NCBI GenBank assembly: GCA_036417435.1
Contig: CM070902.1
Span: 135,459,886 to 135,523,885 of the forward strand
From: Inia geoffrensis
Taxonomy: Eukaryota; Chordata; Mammalia; Artiodactyla; Iniidae
Direction: 5' to 3'
Length of the DNA stretch: 64,000 nt
Positions 11,901 through 26,179 of this stretch are shown one piece after another. Each line of letters opens with the position of its first letter. Positions within the stretch are counted from its first letter, which is position 1. A program made the position numbers and the translations under genes. The notes beneath the pieces were generated by a model, which saw only the letters and a list, made by a program, of their open reading frames with translations, was not told where the DNA came from and searched no databases.

Positions 11901-12840
11901 AGTGTATTGTTTAGCTGCCATGTGTTTGTAGTTTTTACAGATCTTTTCCTGTAATTGATATCTAGTTTCATACCATTGTTGTCAGAAAAGATACTTGATA
12001 TGAGTTCAATTTTCTTAAATTTACCAAGGCTTGATTTGTGACCCAAGATATGATCTGTACAGGAGACTGTTTCATGACCACTTGAGAAAAATGTGTATTC
12101 TGCTGTTTTTGGATAGAATGTCCTACAAATATCCATTAAGTCCATCTTGTTCAATGTATCATTTAAAGCTTGTGTTTCCTTATTTATTTTCATTTTGGAT
12201 GATCTGTCCATTGGTGAAAGTGGGGTGTTAAAGTCTTATACTATGAAAGTGTTACTGTAGATTTCCCCTTTTATGGCTGTTAGTATTTGCCTTATGTATT
12301 GAGGTGCTCCTCTTTTGGGTGCCTAAATATTTACAATTGTTATATCTTCTTCTTGGATTGATCCCTTGATCATTATGTAGTGTCCTTCTTTGTCTCTTGT
12401 AATAGTCTTTATTTTAAAGTCTATTTTGTCTGATATGAGAATTGCTACTCCAGCTTTCTTTTCTTTTTTTTTTTTTTTTTTACGGTATCTGTGCCTCTCA
12501 CTGCTGTGGCCTCTCCCGTTGCGGAGCACAGGATCCGGACATGCAGGTTCAACAGCCATGGCTCATGGACCCAGTCACTCCACAGCATGTGGTATCTTCC
12601 TGGACCGGGGCACGAACCCATGTTCCCTGCATCAGCAGGCAAACTCTCAACCACTGTGCCACCAGGGAAGCCCCCAGCTTTCTTTTGATTTCCATTTGCA
12701 TGGCATATCTTTTTCCATCCCCTCACTTTCACTCTGTATATGTCCCTAGGTCTGAAGTTGGTCTCTTTAGACAGCATATATACGGAACTTGTTTTTTTTT
12801 ATCAGTTCAGCCAGTCTGTGTCTTTTGGTGGGAGCATTTA
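8950..12840 (-). pseudogene. L1 ORF2 remnant (copy 2)
   Basis: A broken endonuclease/reverse transcriptase coding region on the - strand. Recognisable parts are the endonuclease (11804-12211 and about 12330-12450, the latter beside a SINE), the reverse transcriptase start (11236-11448, [13 protein letters not shown]), palm and finger parts (10812-11120, [18 protein letters not shown]), the catalytic strand [17 protein letters not shown] (10571-10582 encode FADN), the thumb region (10078-10316) and the C-terminal [15 protein letters not shown] (9072-9263). Many frameshifts and stops are present. The usual catalytic FADD reads FADN. Confidence 0.85.
12463..12673 (-). mobile_element. CHR-type SINE inside L1 copy 2
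   Basis: A - strand SINE with poly(T) at 12463-12480 and the head complement CACCAGGGAAGCCCC at the right end. It is flanked by a 13-bp direct repeat CCAGCTTTCTTTT (12450-12462 and 12674-12686). It interrupts the endonuclease part of ORF2. Confidence 0.92.
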
Positions 12841-12946
12841 AACCATTTAAATTTAAGGTAATTATCGATATGTATGTTCCTATTCCCATTTTCTTAATTA
12901 TTTTGGGTTTGTTATTGTAGGTCTTTTCCTTCTCTTGTGTTTTCTG

Positions 12947-13284
12947 CCTAGAGAAGTTCCTTTAGCATTTGTTGTAATGCTGGTTTGGTGGTGCTGAACT
13001 CTCTCAGCTTTTGCTTGTCTGTGAAGTTTTTAATTTCTCCATCAAATCTGAATGAGATGCTTGCTGGGTAGAGTAATCTTGGTTGAAGGTTTTTCTCCCT
13101 CATCACTTTAAATATGTCCTGCCATTCCCTTCTGGCTTGCAGAGTTTCTGCTGAAAGTTCAGCTGTTAACCTTATGGGGATTCCCTTGTGTGTTATTTGC
13201 ATTTTTTCCTTTGCTGCTTTTAATATGTTTTCTTTGTATTTAATTTTTGGTAGTTTGATTAATATGTGTCATGGTGTGCCAGCA
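12947..13284 (-). pseudogene. L1 ORF1 C-terminal remnant ending at a deletion junction (copy 2)
   Basis: An open segment at 12948-13202 encodes the ORF1p C-terminal domain (GIPIRLTAELSAETLQARRE and KPALQQMLKELL at the end). At about 13280-13285 the homology jumps from ORF1 to the 5'UTR motif CCAGCATTCTGTGAGTG, which sits near 5116 in copy 1 and near 63888 in copy 3. The start codon, the coiled coil and the RNA-recognition part are therefore gone. Confidence 0.8.
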
Positions 13285-13489
13285 TTCTGTGAGTGTTCTA
13301 TAGGAGCAGTTCCACATGTAGATGTATTTCTGTATATCTGTGGGGAGGAAGGTGATCTCCATGTCTTACTCTTCTGCCATCTTCCTCAACTCCTGTTCAG
13401 GATTTATATTGTAAGGGATGCTCGAATATGTACCATGAAAATAATAATACATGAGAATCTTAACAATGTATTTAGATTACTTTTTCTAC

Positions 13490-13650
13490 ACATTATCCAA
13501 TTAAATCTCTCTGATTTAATTCTGCTGAGATCAGCCTGATATGATGACCTCTATTTTATAGCAAGAACATTCATTCAAACTCAGAAAGTTTAAGTAAACT
13601 AGCAAATTGAGAAGCTAGAACTTGAACCTCCACTTTTTCACTCAGTCACA
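13490..13650 (+). mobile_element. MIR-like SINE relic
   Basis: The order of features CCAATTAAATCTCTCTGATT, ATGACCTCTATTTTATAG, CTCAGAAAGTTTAAGTAA and AGAAGCTAGAACTTGAACC fits the core-to-3' part of a diverged MIR in + orientation. Confidence 0.5.
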
Positions 13651-14891
13651 AACAACTCCTAGTTGTAAAAATAAATGCAAATTTTCCCTTTAGTATGATA
13701 TAGTTCAGCACTGAACAAAGCCTTAATTATCAGTTATTCTTGGATTTAGCAAATCTTTCTGGAGAGGATATACAGTAAATATTTTTGGCTCTGCCAGGTA
13801 TACAGTTTGTTCAAGTACTCAGTGCTACCATTGTATTGCAGAAGCAGTCATAGGCAATATGTAAAAGAATGTGTATAACAACACTTTCTTTACAAAAACT
13901 GGCTACAGGCTGGATTTGGCTCATGGGGTATAGTTTACTGGTCCCTGATTTTGCCCCTAGTCTTATTTCTGAGAAGAAAACAGTTGTCTGCCTAGAGAGT
14001 TTATCAGACTTGTCCAAGCTGCTTCTGGATGGAGCCCTGAAATCTATTTTATTTTACTGCTTTTAATTCTAATATCTCTTTCTAAAGAGCTATTTAATAA
14101 TATCAGTCTAATTGACATGATTTCTACCTTCCCCTTCCCCAGCACTATAAGGTATAAATATTATTCTAATTGGTCTTTTTATGGTGTTCATGGAATTAGT
14201 TTAGGTAGTTAGTAATGTCTTAATCGTGCTGACAAAAGTTCACTGCTTATATCATTCTCTGGAGACTTCCAGATATCTAGTCCCTTGACTGTTGATCTGC
14301 CTTTCTTCAAGATTGTTCACTCTGTAAGATTGTAAAACAAAGTCTTTAGTAAGCAAACTCCACAGCAATTGAATCCATTTAATTTGCAGAATAGCAACTA
14401 AGACCCCGAACAGATCACAGGAAATCTTAGAATTGTTCCTTGTATCTCCCTCAATCCCATGCTCCAGAGGAACTATGATTAATTTTAAATTGAGAAATGG
14501 TAAACTGATACTTAACATAAGAAATAAAACATCTATATAATTGTGCTAGGTAGTTTTTATTCCATCATTCTTTGAAAAAAAGATGCAATGTATTTATATA
14601 AAATAGCATAATATAAAGCAATCAAATATTTTTCAAGTGCTTTTGATTTGTAATTCAATTATGGATTCTGCTAGCAACCTTAGTCAAAGGCCAACGTTTT
14701 ATTTCTACATCAGAGCACTAAGATTTGATTTTCGAAAACCTATCTTTATTACATTTTCTGCTTCTAAAGAACGCTATGTTTTACATTAAAGTAGGCCAGT
14801 TTTGTTCCTTCACAGTGCTTGGAGTTTAAAATAGAAGATTAAAAACAAGATAGAAAACTTTTCTGTTTAGAGTTACCCCCCTTCCAACTGT

Positions 14892-14953
14892 GCGTGTGTG
14901 TGTGTGTGTGTATGTATGTGCACGCACACGCATGTATGTGTATGTGTGTGTGT
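14892..14953. repeat. TG/CA microsatellite with purine-pyrimidine alternation
   Basis: GTGTGTGTGTGTG followed by TATGTATGTGCACGCACACG and again TGTGTGTG. Strict alternation of purine and pyrimidine over most of about 60 bp gives Z-DNA potential. It is likely polymorphic in length. Confidence 0.9.
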
Positions 14954-17122
14954 TCTGGACTTCAAATATTAACTATTTGTTAGCAATCCAACCACATCGT
15001 TTCAATTTTGAATAAATTTTGATGACACACATCCCTCCAATTTAGCTGATTTTTTCCTCATCAAGGAGGAAGTTGAAACTCTTTGCACACCATTATACAA
15101 CTCCTTTATACCCCAGAAGGAAGCCACAAATGAGCCTTGAGGTCTACTGTTTGTGTCTGTATTCTAGTTTTGCCCTCTCTGCTATAATAAATAAGTTCTC
15201 ATATGATCATACAGAGTTGAAACCCTGGTGGTTGCTACAGGGAGAATACAAATGGAGAATGAAACTTAATATCAGACAGTGGTAGTATTCCCCATTTGTA
15301 GCAGACTTAAAGTAAATATAAAGTTAAGTGGGAAAGCCAGAAATTATTTCCTAATTATGTCCTAAGAATAACCTAATATTGAATTGGTATTCAGAGATGG
15401 AAGAGCAAGCATATTGGTAACAACAGAAAAATAGTTTAGAAACTATGCATTTTGATAATCAAGTATGGAGGATTATTAAAAAAGAAAGGGGAAAAAAGGA
15501 TTAGTCCTTTGTCCTTTGATATTTTGGAAATTCTTGTAAAAGGTTTTTTAGAATATTTAGAATGATAAAATCAGATGAAGGGAAAAACCAAAGGAAAAAG
15601 AAAAAAAACTATAAATAAGGTAGAAAGAAATAAATGAAGTTTTATTAAACTGAAGCAAATTATGCCACGCCTACTGCATTACAGTTAAACAACATCTTGT
15701 CTCTATTTTCACATCCTTGATAGATTTCACACTTTTGTAATCAAGAAAGTACATGTTTAAAGAAACTGGTAAATGGTGAATTTAATGGTGAAATGTTAAC
15801 ACCATTATAAGGTACAACTGACTTTCATTATAGTTAGATAAATTCTTAATTTCCATCTCTGTGAAATTGTTATTTATATGGGAAATTAAAACCAACTTTG
15901 GCATACAATTTCATCAATGATCATCATGGTGCTGAGATATAAGATGCCATGAGAAATATTTATTGTTATGCTGTATCTTCATCCTAGGAAGAAGTAAGCT
16001 AGTTGAGTGAGGATTGATTTGTCACAATTAGTACTTACCTTTCTGTTAAATACTTTGCTCAAGAAAGGGGAGAAGTATATGTTTTCTAACACAAAAAGGT
16101 AGTACTTTTAGGGAATATGGATTCAAAATTGATTATGCTTTTCCTTTTCCTTTTTTTTTCATTCCTCTAGAGTCTTCCTACATTTGAATTTTTATATTGA
16201 CACAAAAGGATTCTATAAATACTGTTACAACCTACAGTTTTATATTAGAAGTATGTCAAATATTCATAATTTGTTGCTCTTGGCCAAAGTCCATTTCAAT
16301 TTCTAGATTAAAGAACAGGTTCATTGTACACCTTAAGCATCTTAGATGTTTTAAGCAGAATAGAGTTAGAATGAGTTTTTGAATATAAAAAAGTATTTTC
16401 CAAGTGAATTTTACCTCAGCGGATATATGCATTTTTATGTTAGTTTGTCTCTACTTTTTGGTGTAATCAACTAAAAAAAAAGTTAGTTATATGAAAAGTA
16501 AGGTCTTTTTATAAAGCAGTAAGAAAACTGTCTTTTCTAAAGTTGCTCTTGAATGATCTTAAAAGGCAGCATCATTTCAAAACAAAGTACAGAATAAAGG
16601 GTCATGTATAAGATCTTCTAACTTAAAAGGTCTTCGAATACAGATTCTTGGATCTGGAGAAACACAGTGACATCTGTCTTTGATTATAGTTACATGGACA
16701 AATTTGAATTCTAGAGCTGTATTTAAAACATTTCAACATACACAATGATATTATGTTCCTGGAATATGGCACATGGTGGTTATTTTTAACGTAATTATAG
16801 ATGTCTGAAATAAATTATTAAAAAGAAGACACTCAGTAAAGTCAGAAGTTCTCATGGTTTAAGTCATGTTTATCTAAGAAAATTCAAAGTAAACTATTTG
16901 AATAAAGATTTCTGTTTGTTTCACAATTGTTCAAATTAACTTTACAGAAACTTTGGTTTAATTGCTGAAATGTTTAGTTTCTTTATTGACATTGTGCTTC
17001 TAAATTGTTAGACATTAAAGTGAATGAGAAAATGAGTGTTTTTTTGAGGTGTTTATTTTAAAAATATTAGAGGGATAATAATACAGGAAAAAAAATTTGC
17101 TATGAATCTCTTTTCACAGTAG

Positions 17123-17452
<330 letters not shown>

Positions 17453-18404
17453 TAGATAAATAGATAATTAATTGATTTAAACCAGCTTCAATTATGAGGT
17501 GGTATTTGGACCTGAGCATAATGATTTAGAATAGCTTATAGTGAATAATCATCACATATTCTGTATTTTTAATTTTAAAATCAGAGTTTTAATGAGTAAA
17601 CCAGATAAATTGTGTATTTGTGTGTGTATGTTGTTTTGCTTTGTTTGCTAAGGCAGTAGAGCATGAGCTGTTAGGTACACATTTGGTTGCTGGCTTCCTG
17701 CACCAAGGATATTGGTTCCTATTGTAGACGTCACAGTTTTGCTACTCAGGTTTTTGTGGCTGAGAAGGTGCATCTGTAGTTTGTGTCATAAATTGTAGCT
17801 CACATTTGGTGCTCATGAAAGTATGCTACCAACATTTAACCACAGACCACATCAGTAACTTACATTAGGCACTTTCTGTTGCCCTCTGTTTTACTTCAAG
17901 GTGAGAGCTGCTGTGAGCATGTGAGCATCTACTCTACTGACATTTTTTTTGAGATTATACTTCTATTTTTAGAAGTAGCTTTACTCAGCTGTGTTTATTT
18001 GCCTACATATCTTTTCTTCTTAACATCTAAAACCTGCTGAATGGACACTGTTGTATTAAAAGGGACAGCAGCCTTAGTAAGCCCAACAGATCTGTAAAAA
18101 TGCTTAAAAATAAGGAAAAATTAAGATTTGAGCTAATTTGATAAGTCAGGATGAGGAAAACATTGTCTTGAACATTTAGTTTCTTAGCCTAGATGAAGCA
18201 ATTTGTAATATATGTATGTGTGTTCCAAAGAAAACATTTCATTAAACTCATATTGAAAAACCAATTCTAAAACTGAAACATTGAGAACACTTTTTAGAGC
18301 ACCATCAGCATTACACACTTCAGGGTATAACGGCCTAACAGACTGGCTTAGTCTGACTACAATGCTCATGTGGAAAGCTTTCCCCACTATTTCCTCTGAG
18401 ACCT

Positions 18405-18550
18405 TGTTCCTCAGAGTGTAGCTGTCACACTGGCAGCATCAGAATCACTTAGAAGGTTAGAAGTGTGGAAATGCAGGTCCCACCCCATACCTTCTGAACC
18501 AGAGACTGCATTTTGACAGACTCCCTGGCAATTCATATGCACATTATAGC
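18405..18550 (+). mobile_element. MER20-like DNA transposon relic (hAT-Charlie type)
   Basis: The stretch with CTGGCAGCATCAGAATCACTT, AATGCAGGTCCCACCCC and GCAATTCATATGCACATTA follows the order of the MER20 consensus as I know it. The ends are eroded. Confidence 0.65.
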
Positions 18551-18587
18551 TTTTTCTCTTTTAGTCAGGTTACTTTCTTCCAGTTTC

Positions 18588-18900
18588 CTTTTTTAAAGAA
18601 TTGAAGTATAGTTAATTTACAGTGTTGTGTTAGTTGCAGGTGTACAGCAAAGTGGTTCAGATATAGGTATATATTCTTTTTTCAGATTATATTCCATTAC
18701 AGGTTATTACAAGGTTTTGAATATAGCTTCCTGTGCTTTACAGTGAATCCTTTTTAACTATTTTATACATAGTTGTTTGTATCTGTTAATCTCACACTCC
18801 TAATTATCCCTCTCCCTCTCCCTTTCCCACACATTACGGTTTAAGGGGCATTGCTCTCTTTTACATGCCCCTAATTTACTTTGCCATTTAGGGAGAGATT
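18588..18900 (-). mobile_element. L1 3'-end fragment
   Basis: GAATTGAAGTATAGTTAATT, then GTGTTGTGTTAGTTGCAGGTG and CAGCAAAGTGGTTCAGATAT, are the complement of the 3'UTR end found in artiodactyl and cetacean L1 elements. The copy is 5'-truncated and carries no ORF2 sequence. Confidence 0.8.
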
Positions 18901-19724
18901 TTTTCACCTGCTATCTGTTAGTATGAATTTGTTTTAAGTTGACTGACATTTTTCATATACTAAAACTATGTATGACATCATTACCAAGGGCACACAAAAA
19001 TGGATGACAATATATTATTCTTTGTGGAATTATTTCATGTGCATTGTCATATTTAACCTTCTGTCATCATAAAATCTTAGAGCACAGTAGCAGATATACA
19101 GTAAGCAATGAATATTTGTGGAAGGTTGAAGGAGGGAAGAAGGAATGACAGGCAATAATATATTTGCTCAGTATTATACTTGCCTGTGGATAAACAATCA
19201 GAAAAAAATTAGAACTCATTATTAAGTCTTCTGATACTGTTTGCCATTCTGCTTACTACACTACATACTACAGCTTTATAGATGAGTTGTATGTAGTAAC
19301 ATAAGGTCCTTGGGCAGTCTGTGGGTTTCCCTGACAAGTCGCCATTGAACATGGCTAAACAAAGAACTATACTCTGAGCTGTCACTTCCCTACTAATGAC
19401 CAAACTGAACATCCGAAGCAGTTTTTCAGTATCACTTGTACTTTTTTCTGTTTTCCATAGAATAATATTCCCCACCTTGATACATCATGTGTCATTTTAC
19501 AAATAGGACATGTTTTGAGCTAGCTGTTTCTTAATTCTACAGATAATGATACTGACATCAGTCAGTTAATCTGAGAGTAATATGTTCCAATATTCTATAA
19601 ATAAATATGAAGAGATTTATTTATCCACCTTTATTAAGTAAATATTAAAGAATAATTATGGCTCTAGTTCCTAGGGGTAGATATAGGAACCAAATCAGGT
19701 TTTATGCATGCAATTTGTAGCTAG

Positions 19725-21089
<1,365 letters not shown>

Positions 21090-21235
21090 CTATCTGTGGA
21101 GGTGAGATACGTAAAAATGAAGGACAGATTCAGTCTCCTAATTACCCCGATGACTACAGGCCGATGAAAGAATGTGTATGGAAAATAGCAGTGTCAGAAG
21201 ATTGCTATGTCGGGCTGACCTTTCAGGCCTTTGAG
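21090..21235 (+). CDS. TLL1: TLL1 exon C: CUB2, first half
   Basis: The 146-nt exon runs from the acceptor TTTCCTCAG to the donor TTTGAG|GTAAAG, phase 1 to phase 0. It encodes [20 protein letters not shown], then [20 protein letters not shown] and VGLTFQAFE. The conserved CUB cysteine pair (ICGG and KECVW) is present. An additional cysteine is encoded by TGC at 21203-21205, in SEDCY, where the human protein, as I recall it, has no cysteine. This gives CUB2 five cysteines in total. The exon is otherwise ordinary, with no stop or frameshift. Confidence 0.94.
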
Positions 21236-22747
21236 GTAAAGTCCTTCAGGCAGCCTTTGTGGGGCACATCCTCCATAAATGACAGTGCATTTAATGGGAT
21301 CCTCATTAAAAAAGCAAAGAACTAGAGAATCAGCTTTTTCATCAACAAAGAAGCAAAGGATTGCCTATAAAATGCAACATCAAGAGCAAAAGAGGTTTTT
21401 TTTTTTTTTTCTTCTTTCCTCTTACTGCAGACATTTTCAAGAAGATTAAAGTGAGTTTACATTATCTGTGCTTTTTGAATTAGAATGTTTGAAGTACTGT
21501 CAATAGTTTCTTTTGACAAATGCCCAGGCTTGTTTCACAAGAATGCTTGAAGAGTCCATTAAATAAAAAACTTCTATTTCTCTTCTAAACTAAGAGGTTA
21601 AAGGTAGATCATCTTTTGTGTTGTTGTTACAGTGTAAATCCATTTTTCACCTTTTTATCATTATGCAGAAAATTATTTATATCAAAATACAGGGATTTAA
21701 ATATTCTTAGGATCTTTTGACTTCATCAAAAATATTTATTGGGGAAGAGATCAGCACTGACATTGCATTATTAGATGAGAGCAGAATAAACCAAAGGCCA
21801 GTCAGAATCCTGGAGCAAAGTCTGCATATAAAACTACTGCACTAGCTAATGAGTCATTTTTGTGTAGTGGGGTGAACTGAGTGAGGAATTAGAAGCTAAG
21901 AGATATGGGAATTGTCAAGAACTCCTGAGCATGTTTAAATTATAGAATCAGGCTAGAAATTGAGAGCCCAAGGTGGAGTAGGAAGGAATGATGAGGTGCT
22001 GGCAGTAGGTCCAAGGAAGAGTTAGAGATCCAGATGCCATTACTGGAGGTTATTTCTTTACTGAAATTAGAAGGCCTACTTACTGTCCAAGTGATCAGAA
22101 GGCCGGTGTAGAGAACCCCATTCATTGCCAGGATGTGCTTGCCACTGAGTGTGGTGACTGGGTGGTGTCCCAGTCCCCATAGCAGGAGCCCCAGGGGAAT
22201 CCAGGTGTTACTCAAAAGCCCAGAGAAACTCATACCCCCACCTGTAAACTGTGTAACATATTTTTTGGTATTGTCTCTACCCCTTTGCTTGTACCTTCTA
22301 ATTTTCAAGACATATTTCTTTTTAATCATGAAAAAACTCTCTTTTATGCTGTGATCATGATGTTTATGCCCCGACCCCTTTGCATTTGTGGAAACCTTGA
22401 TTCTGAGATTATCTGATTCACATTTATTTTTAAATTTTATTGAATTGCAAACATTATTCAAATAGAACACTTTATTGTAAAGTGTAAACTAAAATTGGGT
22501 AGGACTCACTTTTTAGACCAAAACAACTGGTTCACTGAAAAATTATCTAATGACCACATTACCTGTGTTAATATTTTGTGCTATTGCAAAAATTAAGAGA
22601 TGAACTGCCTTTCAATATATAATTCAATGTTTTATAGAATTCTGTTATAGTAGTGATGTCAGCAAATACATTCATTCCATGCATCTAAAAACTGAGGTGC
22701 AGAAATTGCTGGCTTAGCTGGTTTGCAGTTTTTGTTTTTGGTTTTCT

Positions 22748-22778
<31 letters not shown>

Positions 22779-22849
22779 GATATGTCAATATAGTAAGAGC
22801 GACATTCTTCAAAAATAAGATAATGTAAGGACGAATAAGAAAGATTTAC

Positions 22850-22925
22850 ACCTCAGGCACTTAAAACCATGCCTGACACAGAGTAGTCATTTAATAAATA
22901 CTTGTTGATTAAGTGAATGAATAAG
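22850..22925 (+). mobile_element. L2/MIR-like 3'-tail relic
   Basis: GCCTGACACAGAGTAGTCAT, then TTAATAAATACTTGTTGATT and AGTGAATGAAT match the common 3' tail shared by L2 and MIR-related elements. It is too short to choose the family. Confidence 0.55.
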
Positions 22926-24747
22926 TTATTGCTAAGCTTTGGAAATGAGATAGAGTCATGTCACAGTTTGGCTGATAGTACATTTTATTTATTATCTCTA
23001 GTTTCCTGTCCTTTCTTCATTTTGCTTTATTTCCTTATGTTTTTCCTCCTTTATTTATATGCTGGACATATTTGAATGTCTAGTAGGCCTCTCATCTTTA
23101 ACTGACTAACATCAAGCCTTTGATTGTCTTGTTTTACTCACACTAACCCACTCACCTTCAGTCTTCCCTATTTCAGTATTTAGTGTTTCAGTATGTCACT
23201 ATTTACTCAAGTAATATCCCTAATTCCATTTTTTGTCTTAAACCCCAAGGCCAATTAATAAGCATATCCTATTTGCTTTGTCTTCAAAATATACCACATA
23301 CAAGACCACTTTATACCTACTTTCTGGCCACCACTGTTGTAATCACTGCCTCTTGCTTTAGAACTTTGAAGAGCTCTTCACATCTCTACACTTGCCCTAC
23401 ATATCCTGATATCCACACAACAGCTGGGATGATACTTTCACAATGTAAGTTACATCAAACACTCCTCTGCTTAAAGTTTTATCAAACACTACTCCCCATG
23501 TGCCTCATGGAGAAAATCTTTGTGTTAGACTTTCAGGCGTGCATTATAATGCTGTTGGCCATGAGTTCACTGTTAATGAATTTGAATATCTGTGAAGGTA
23601 CCTTTAAACAGAAACACACATAAAGCTAGGTTAAGTATTGATTTGATGACAAAAATTTTGTGACCAGAAGCTCTCAGGAGCCCAACCCTGTATTTCTCCA
23701 GGAGCCATGAATCAGTATTCACTAACTCAGTGTTTTCAGTGACTTTGTTGAACTCAGCTACTGCTAATACTGAGAATCAACTGTATATATTTTTAATTTG
23801 GTCTAGTGGTCATTAGGTGGTTTGTTTCAGTTACTCAGTTATCTGTTTATATCAGTTTGTTTTTGTTTACATAGCATTTTCAATATACAGCTTATGCATT
23901 TTATATTTAAAATGTATAATTTTAAAAATATCTTCACTATTTCTCAGTGTTTTTTGTCTTTCCCTGACAAAACTGTTTTTATTCACTGATATCAGTCTTT
24001 GACTTTTTCAAACACTTTCTATTTTTGTAACTCTTTTATTCCCTATGTCACTCTCTCCCTTTTCAGATAAAAGGGCCCTTAAGATAAGCTAGTTCTGTTG
24101 AAATCTACTATAAAGAACTTACTGGCTGTTCATTATTTATGCCTTTCTGTGAATTTATGTCATGAATATTCACCTTTCCTAATGCTACTTAGATTTTAAT
24201 GTAAGTACAGAAAGAAATCTGAACAAGTGCTTTTGTTAATGAGGGTAATAGAGTCCTAATACTTCTGTAATCATCACCTTTGAGAAGATTTTTCTTCTCT
24301 AGTAGTTACTGGTATGTTGACTCTTAAGACCAATACTGAAGTGAGTTTGTACATGAATGTAGATAATGTCTAAAATCATTTTGAAGAACTCGTCTTCTCT
24401 TCAGCAGTGGTGTTATTTGTAAAAAAGCCTCTATACTACTATTTCACTTGAGAACTTTCAGTATGCAGAAATACATAAGAGAAAAAGTTGGGGAGACTTT
24501 AATAGTACAACTTCAAACAAATGTCAGTTAAGCAGGAAATAAGTGAAATAAACCCAGAGCTTAGTTATGTTTAATTAAAATCCCTACATACATTTATTTA
24601 AGTGAGATTACATTTGAGGTACTTATCAATATTTCTACACACTGTGATTTGGTTATACTTTCCTTTTGAAAACCATAGTATATAATAGTCTTTCCCATCA
24701 TTACTAGCAACATTCTAAACTACATACAGAAGTTTTTTACCTTGGCA

Positions 24748-25068
24748 CAGTTGACCCTTGAACAACACAGGTTTGAACTGCAGGGGTTCACTTATATGTA
24801 GACTTTTTAAAATAAACATAGTACCTGTTATTTTCATTTTACAGATCTTTAAGTGTGGGGGAAAGTTTGTGTTTGATTAGAGATCACAATATATGGAATC
24901 AGAAGAATTAGGGTTTAAGTGGTGAACCTCTGCAAACTATTTCAGCCTCCTTCCCTTGGGTGAGTCATTTATCAGTTCCTTTGTTTTTGAGGCAGAGATA
25001 GCAGTTGGCTGTTTTTCAACTGTTCTGGGTTGGCATCCCTAACTCCTACGTTGTTCAAGGGTCAACTG
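24748..25068. mobile_element. Tigger/MER2-like DNA transposon, non-autonomous
   Basis: A 321-bp element with perfect 19-bp terminal inverted repeats: CAGTTGACCCTTGAACAAC at 24748-24766 and its complement at 25050-25068. The right flank is TA; the left flank is CA, compatible with a decayed TA target duplication. There is no transposase reading frame. The family name is from memory of the terminal repeats. Confidence 0.85.
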
Positions 25069-25329
25069 TACTTTGTGAATTACCTGATTAAGAGTAATCC
25101 TTTATTTCCTTTAAATATTTTATATTAGTTTAAGTAGACTAGTCTTTGTGAATGAACTAGGAAGCCAAGACAAGATCTTAATTAGTTAACATTTTAATGC
25201 TTGCCCTGCACTATTTTTGGATATTTGGCTAAGAATATATATTGGTTAATGACTATATAAGAGAATATGACTATATAAGAGCTACTATATAAAGTAGCTC
25301 TTCAGAATTATAGTTCAGGCTATCATTCT

Positions 25330-25440
25330 GCTCTGAAAGATTAAATTAAATAAACTTGCCCAAGGTCACACAGTTCTTAATTGGTAAACTGTGAGTGATA
25401 CCAATTCCATGGCCTGGCGCTCTTACACCCAGATCTTAGT
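25330..25440 (+). mobile_element. MIR SINE relic
   Basis: It contains CTTGCCCAAGGTCACACAGT, the most conserved part of MIR, followed by TAATTGGTAAACTGTGAGTG and TGGCCTGGCGCTCTTACACC. Orientation +. Confidence 0.8.
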
Positions 25441-25529
25441 AGCAAAATGAGGCATCTAATTCTCTCATGGCAATAAATTCTTCCCATCATAACTATTGTC
25501 ATTTGTACATTTGAGTTGTTTAATCAATA

Positions 25530-25645
25530 AATGCCTGTCAGTCAGGGACATGTCTGTTTATTCATCACTGTTTATATACTGTCAAATATATATTTATTAT
25601 CTGGTCATCATAGGTTTTCAGTACATATTTATTAAATTTATGAGT
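25530..25645 (+). mobile_element. L2-like 3' relic
   Basis: AGTCAGGGACATGTCTGTTTATTCATCACTG-type sequence followed by TTTTCAGTACATATTTATTA resembles the L2 3' end. It is diverged. Confidence 0.5.
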
Positions 25646-26179
25646 TAAAAATAATTGTGTCATGAGGGAAAAAAAAATCAAATGGCAGCATTGAGAAAAC
25701 TGAATCATATAAAAATAGACTTAACCCAGCCTTATGGTTTTGATTTTCATATGGTTGAGCATTTTGTTTTTTCTCCTCCATTTTTGAGCTCTAATTGTAT
25801 ACATATCAATATTCATTAAGTATTAAATAGTAATAATAAAACTAATACTAATTAATAAAATATTAAATATGATAGTGATACATTTTAAAATAATCTATTA
25901 AACTCTTTTTATTTAAAATTCCTTTTGTCATAGCATTTATTACTTAAATTTACTGTATTTTTCTCATTATTAAAATTAATTTATTTTTAATAATAAATGC
26001 TAATCTTGATTGTTTTTGTTAGTCATACTTTTCTTTAACATTTTCCCCCAAAGCAAAAAATAATGACTTAGCATTGTTCCAAATGTATAGAACTTTAAGT
26101 TATATTATCTATAAAAGTTAAATCATTTATGGAGTTGATAGTGTGAATTATAGTTTGAAATTACATTCTAACACTCATA

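Larger units (their letters stand above)
8597..13398 (-). mobile_element. L1 retrotransposon copy 2, both ends present, internally deleted
   Basis: A complete insertion on the - strand: the 3' end at about 8597 (AACATTTTTATTGGAGC on the + strand) and the 5' end at about 13398. It is flanked by 12-bp direct repeats, AGGATTCATATT (8585-8596) and AGGATTTATATT (13399-13410), with one mismatch. ORF2 is present but broken. At about 13285 the ORF1 C-terminal region joins directly to the 5'-most part of the 5'UTR; compared with copy 1, roughly 2.4-2.6 kb (most of ORF1 and most of the 5'UTR) is missing. A CHR SINE sits at 12463-12673. The element is not capable of movement. Confidence 0.93.
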
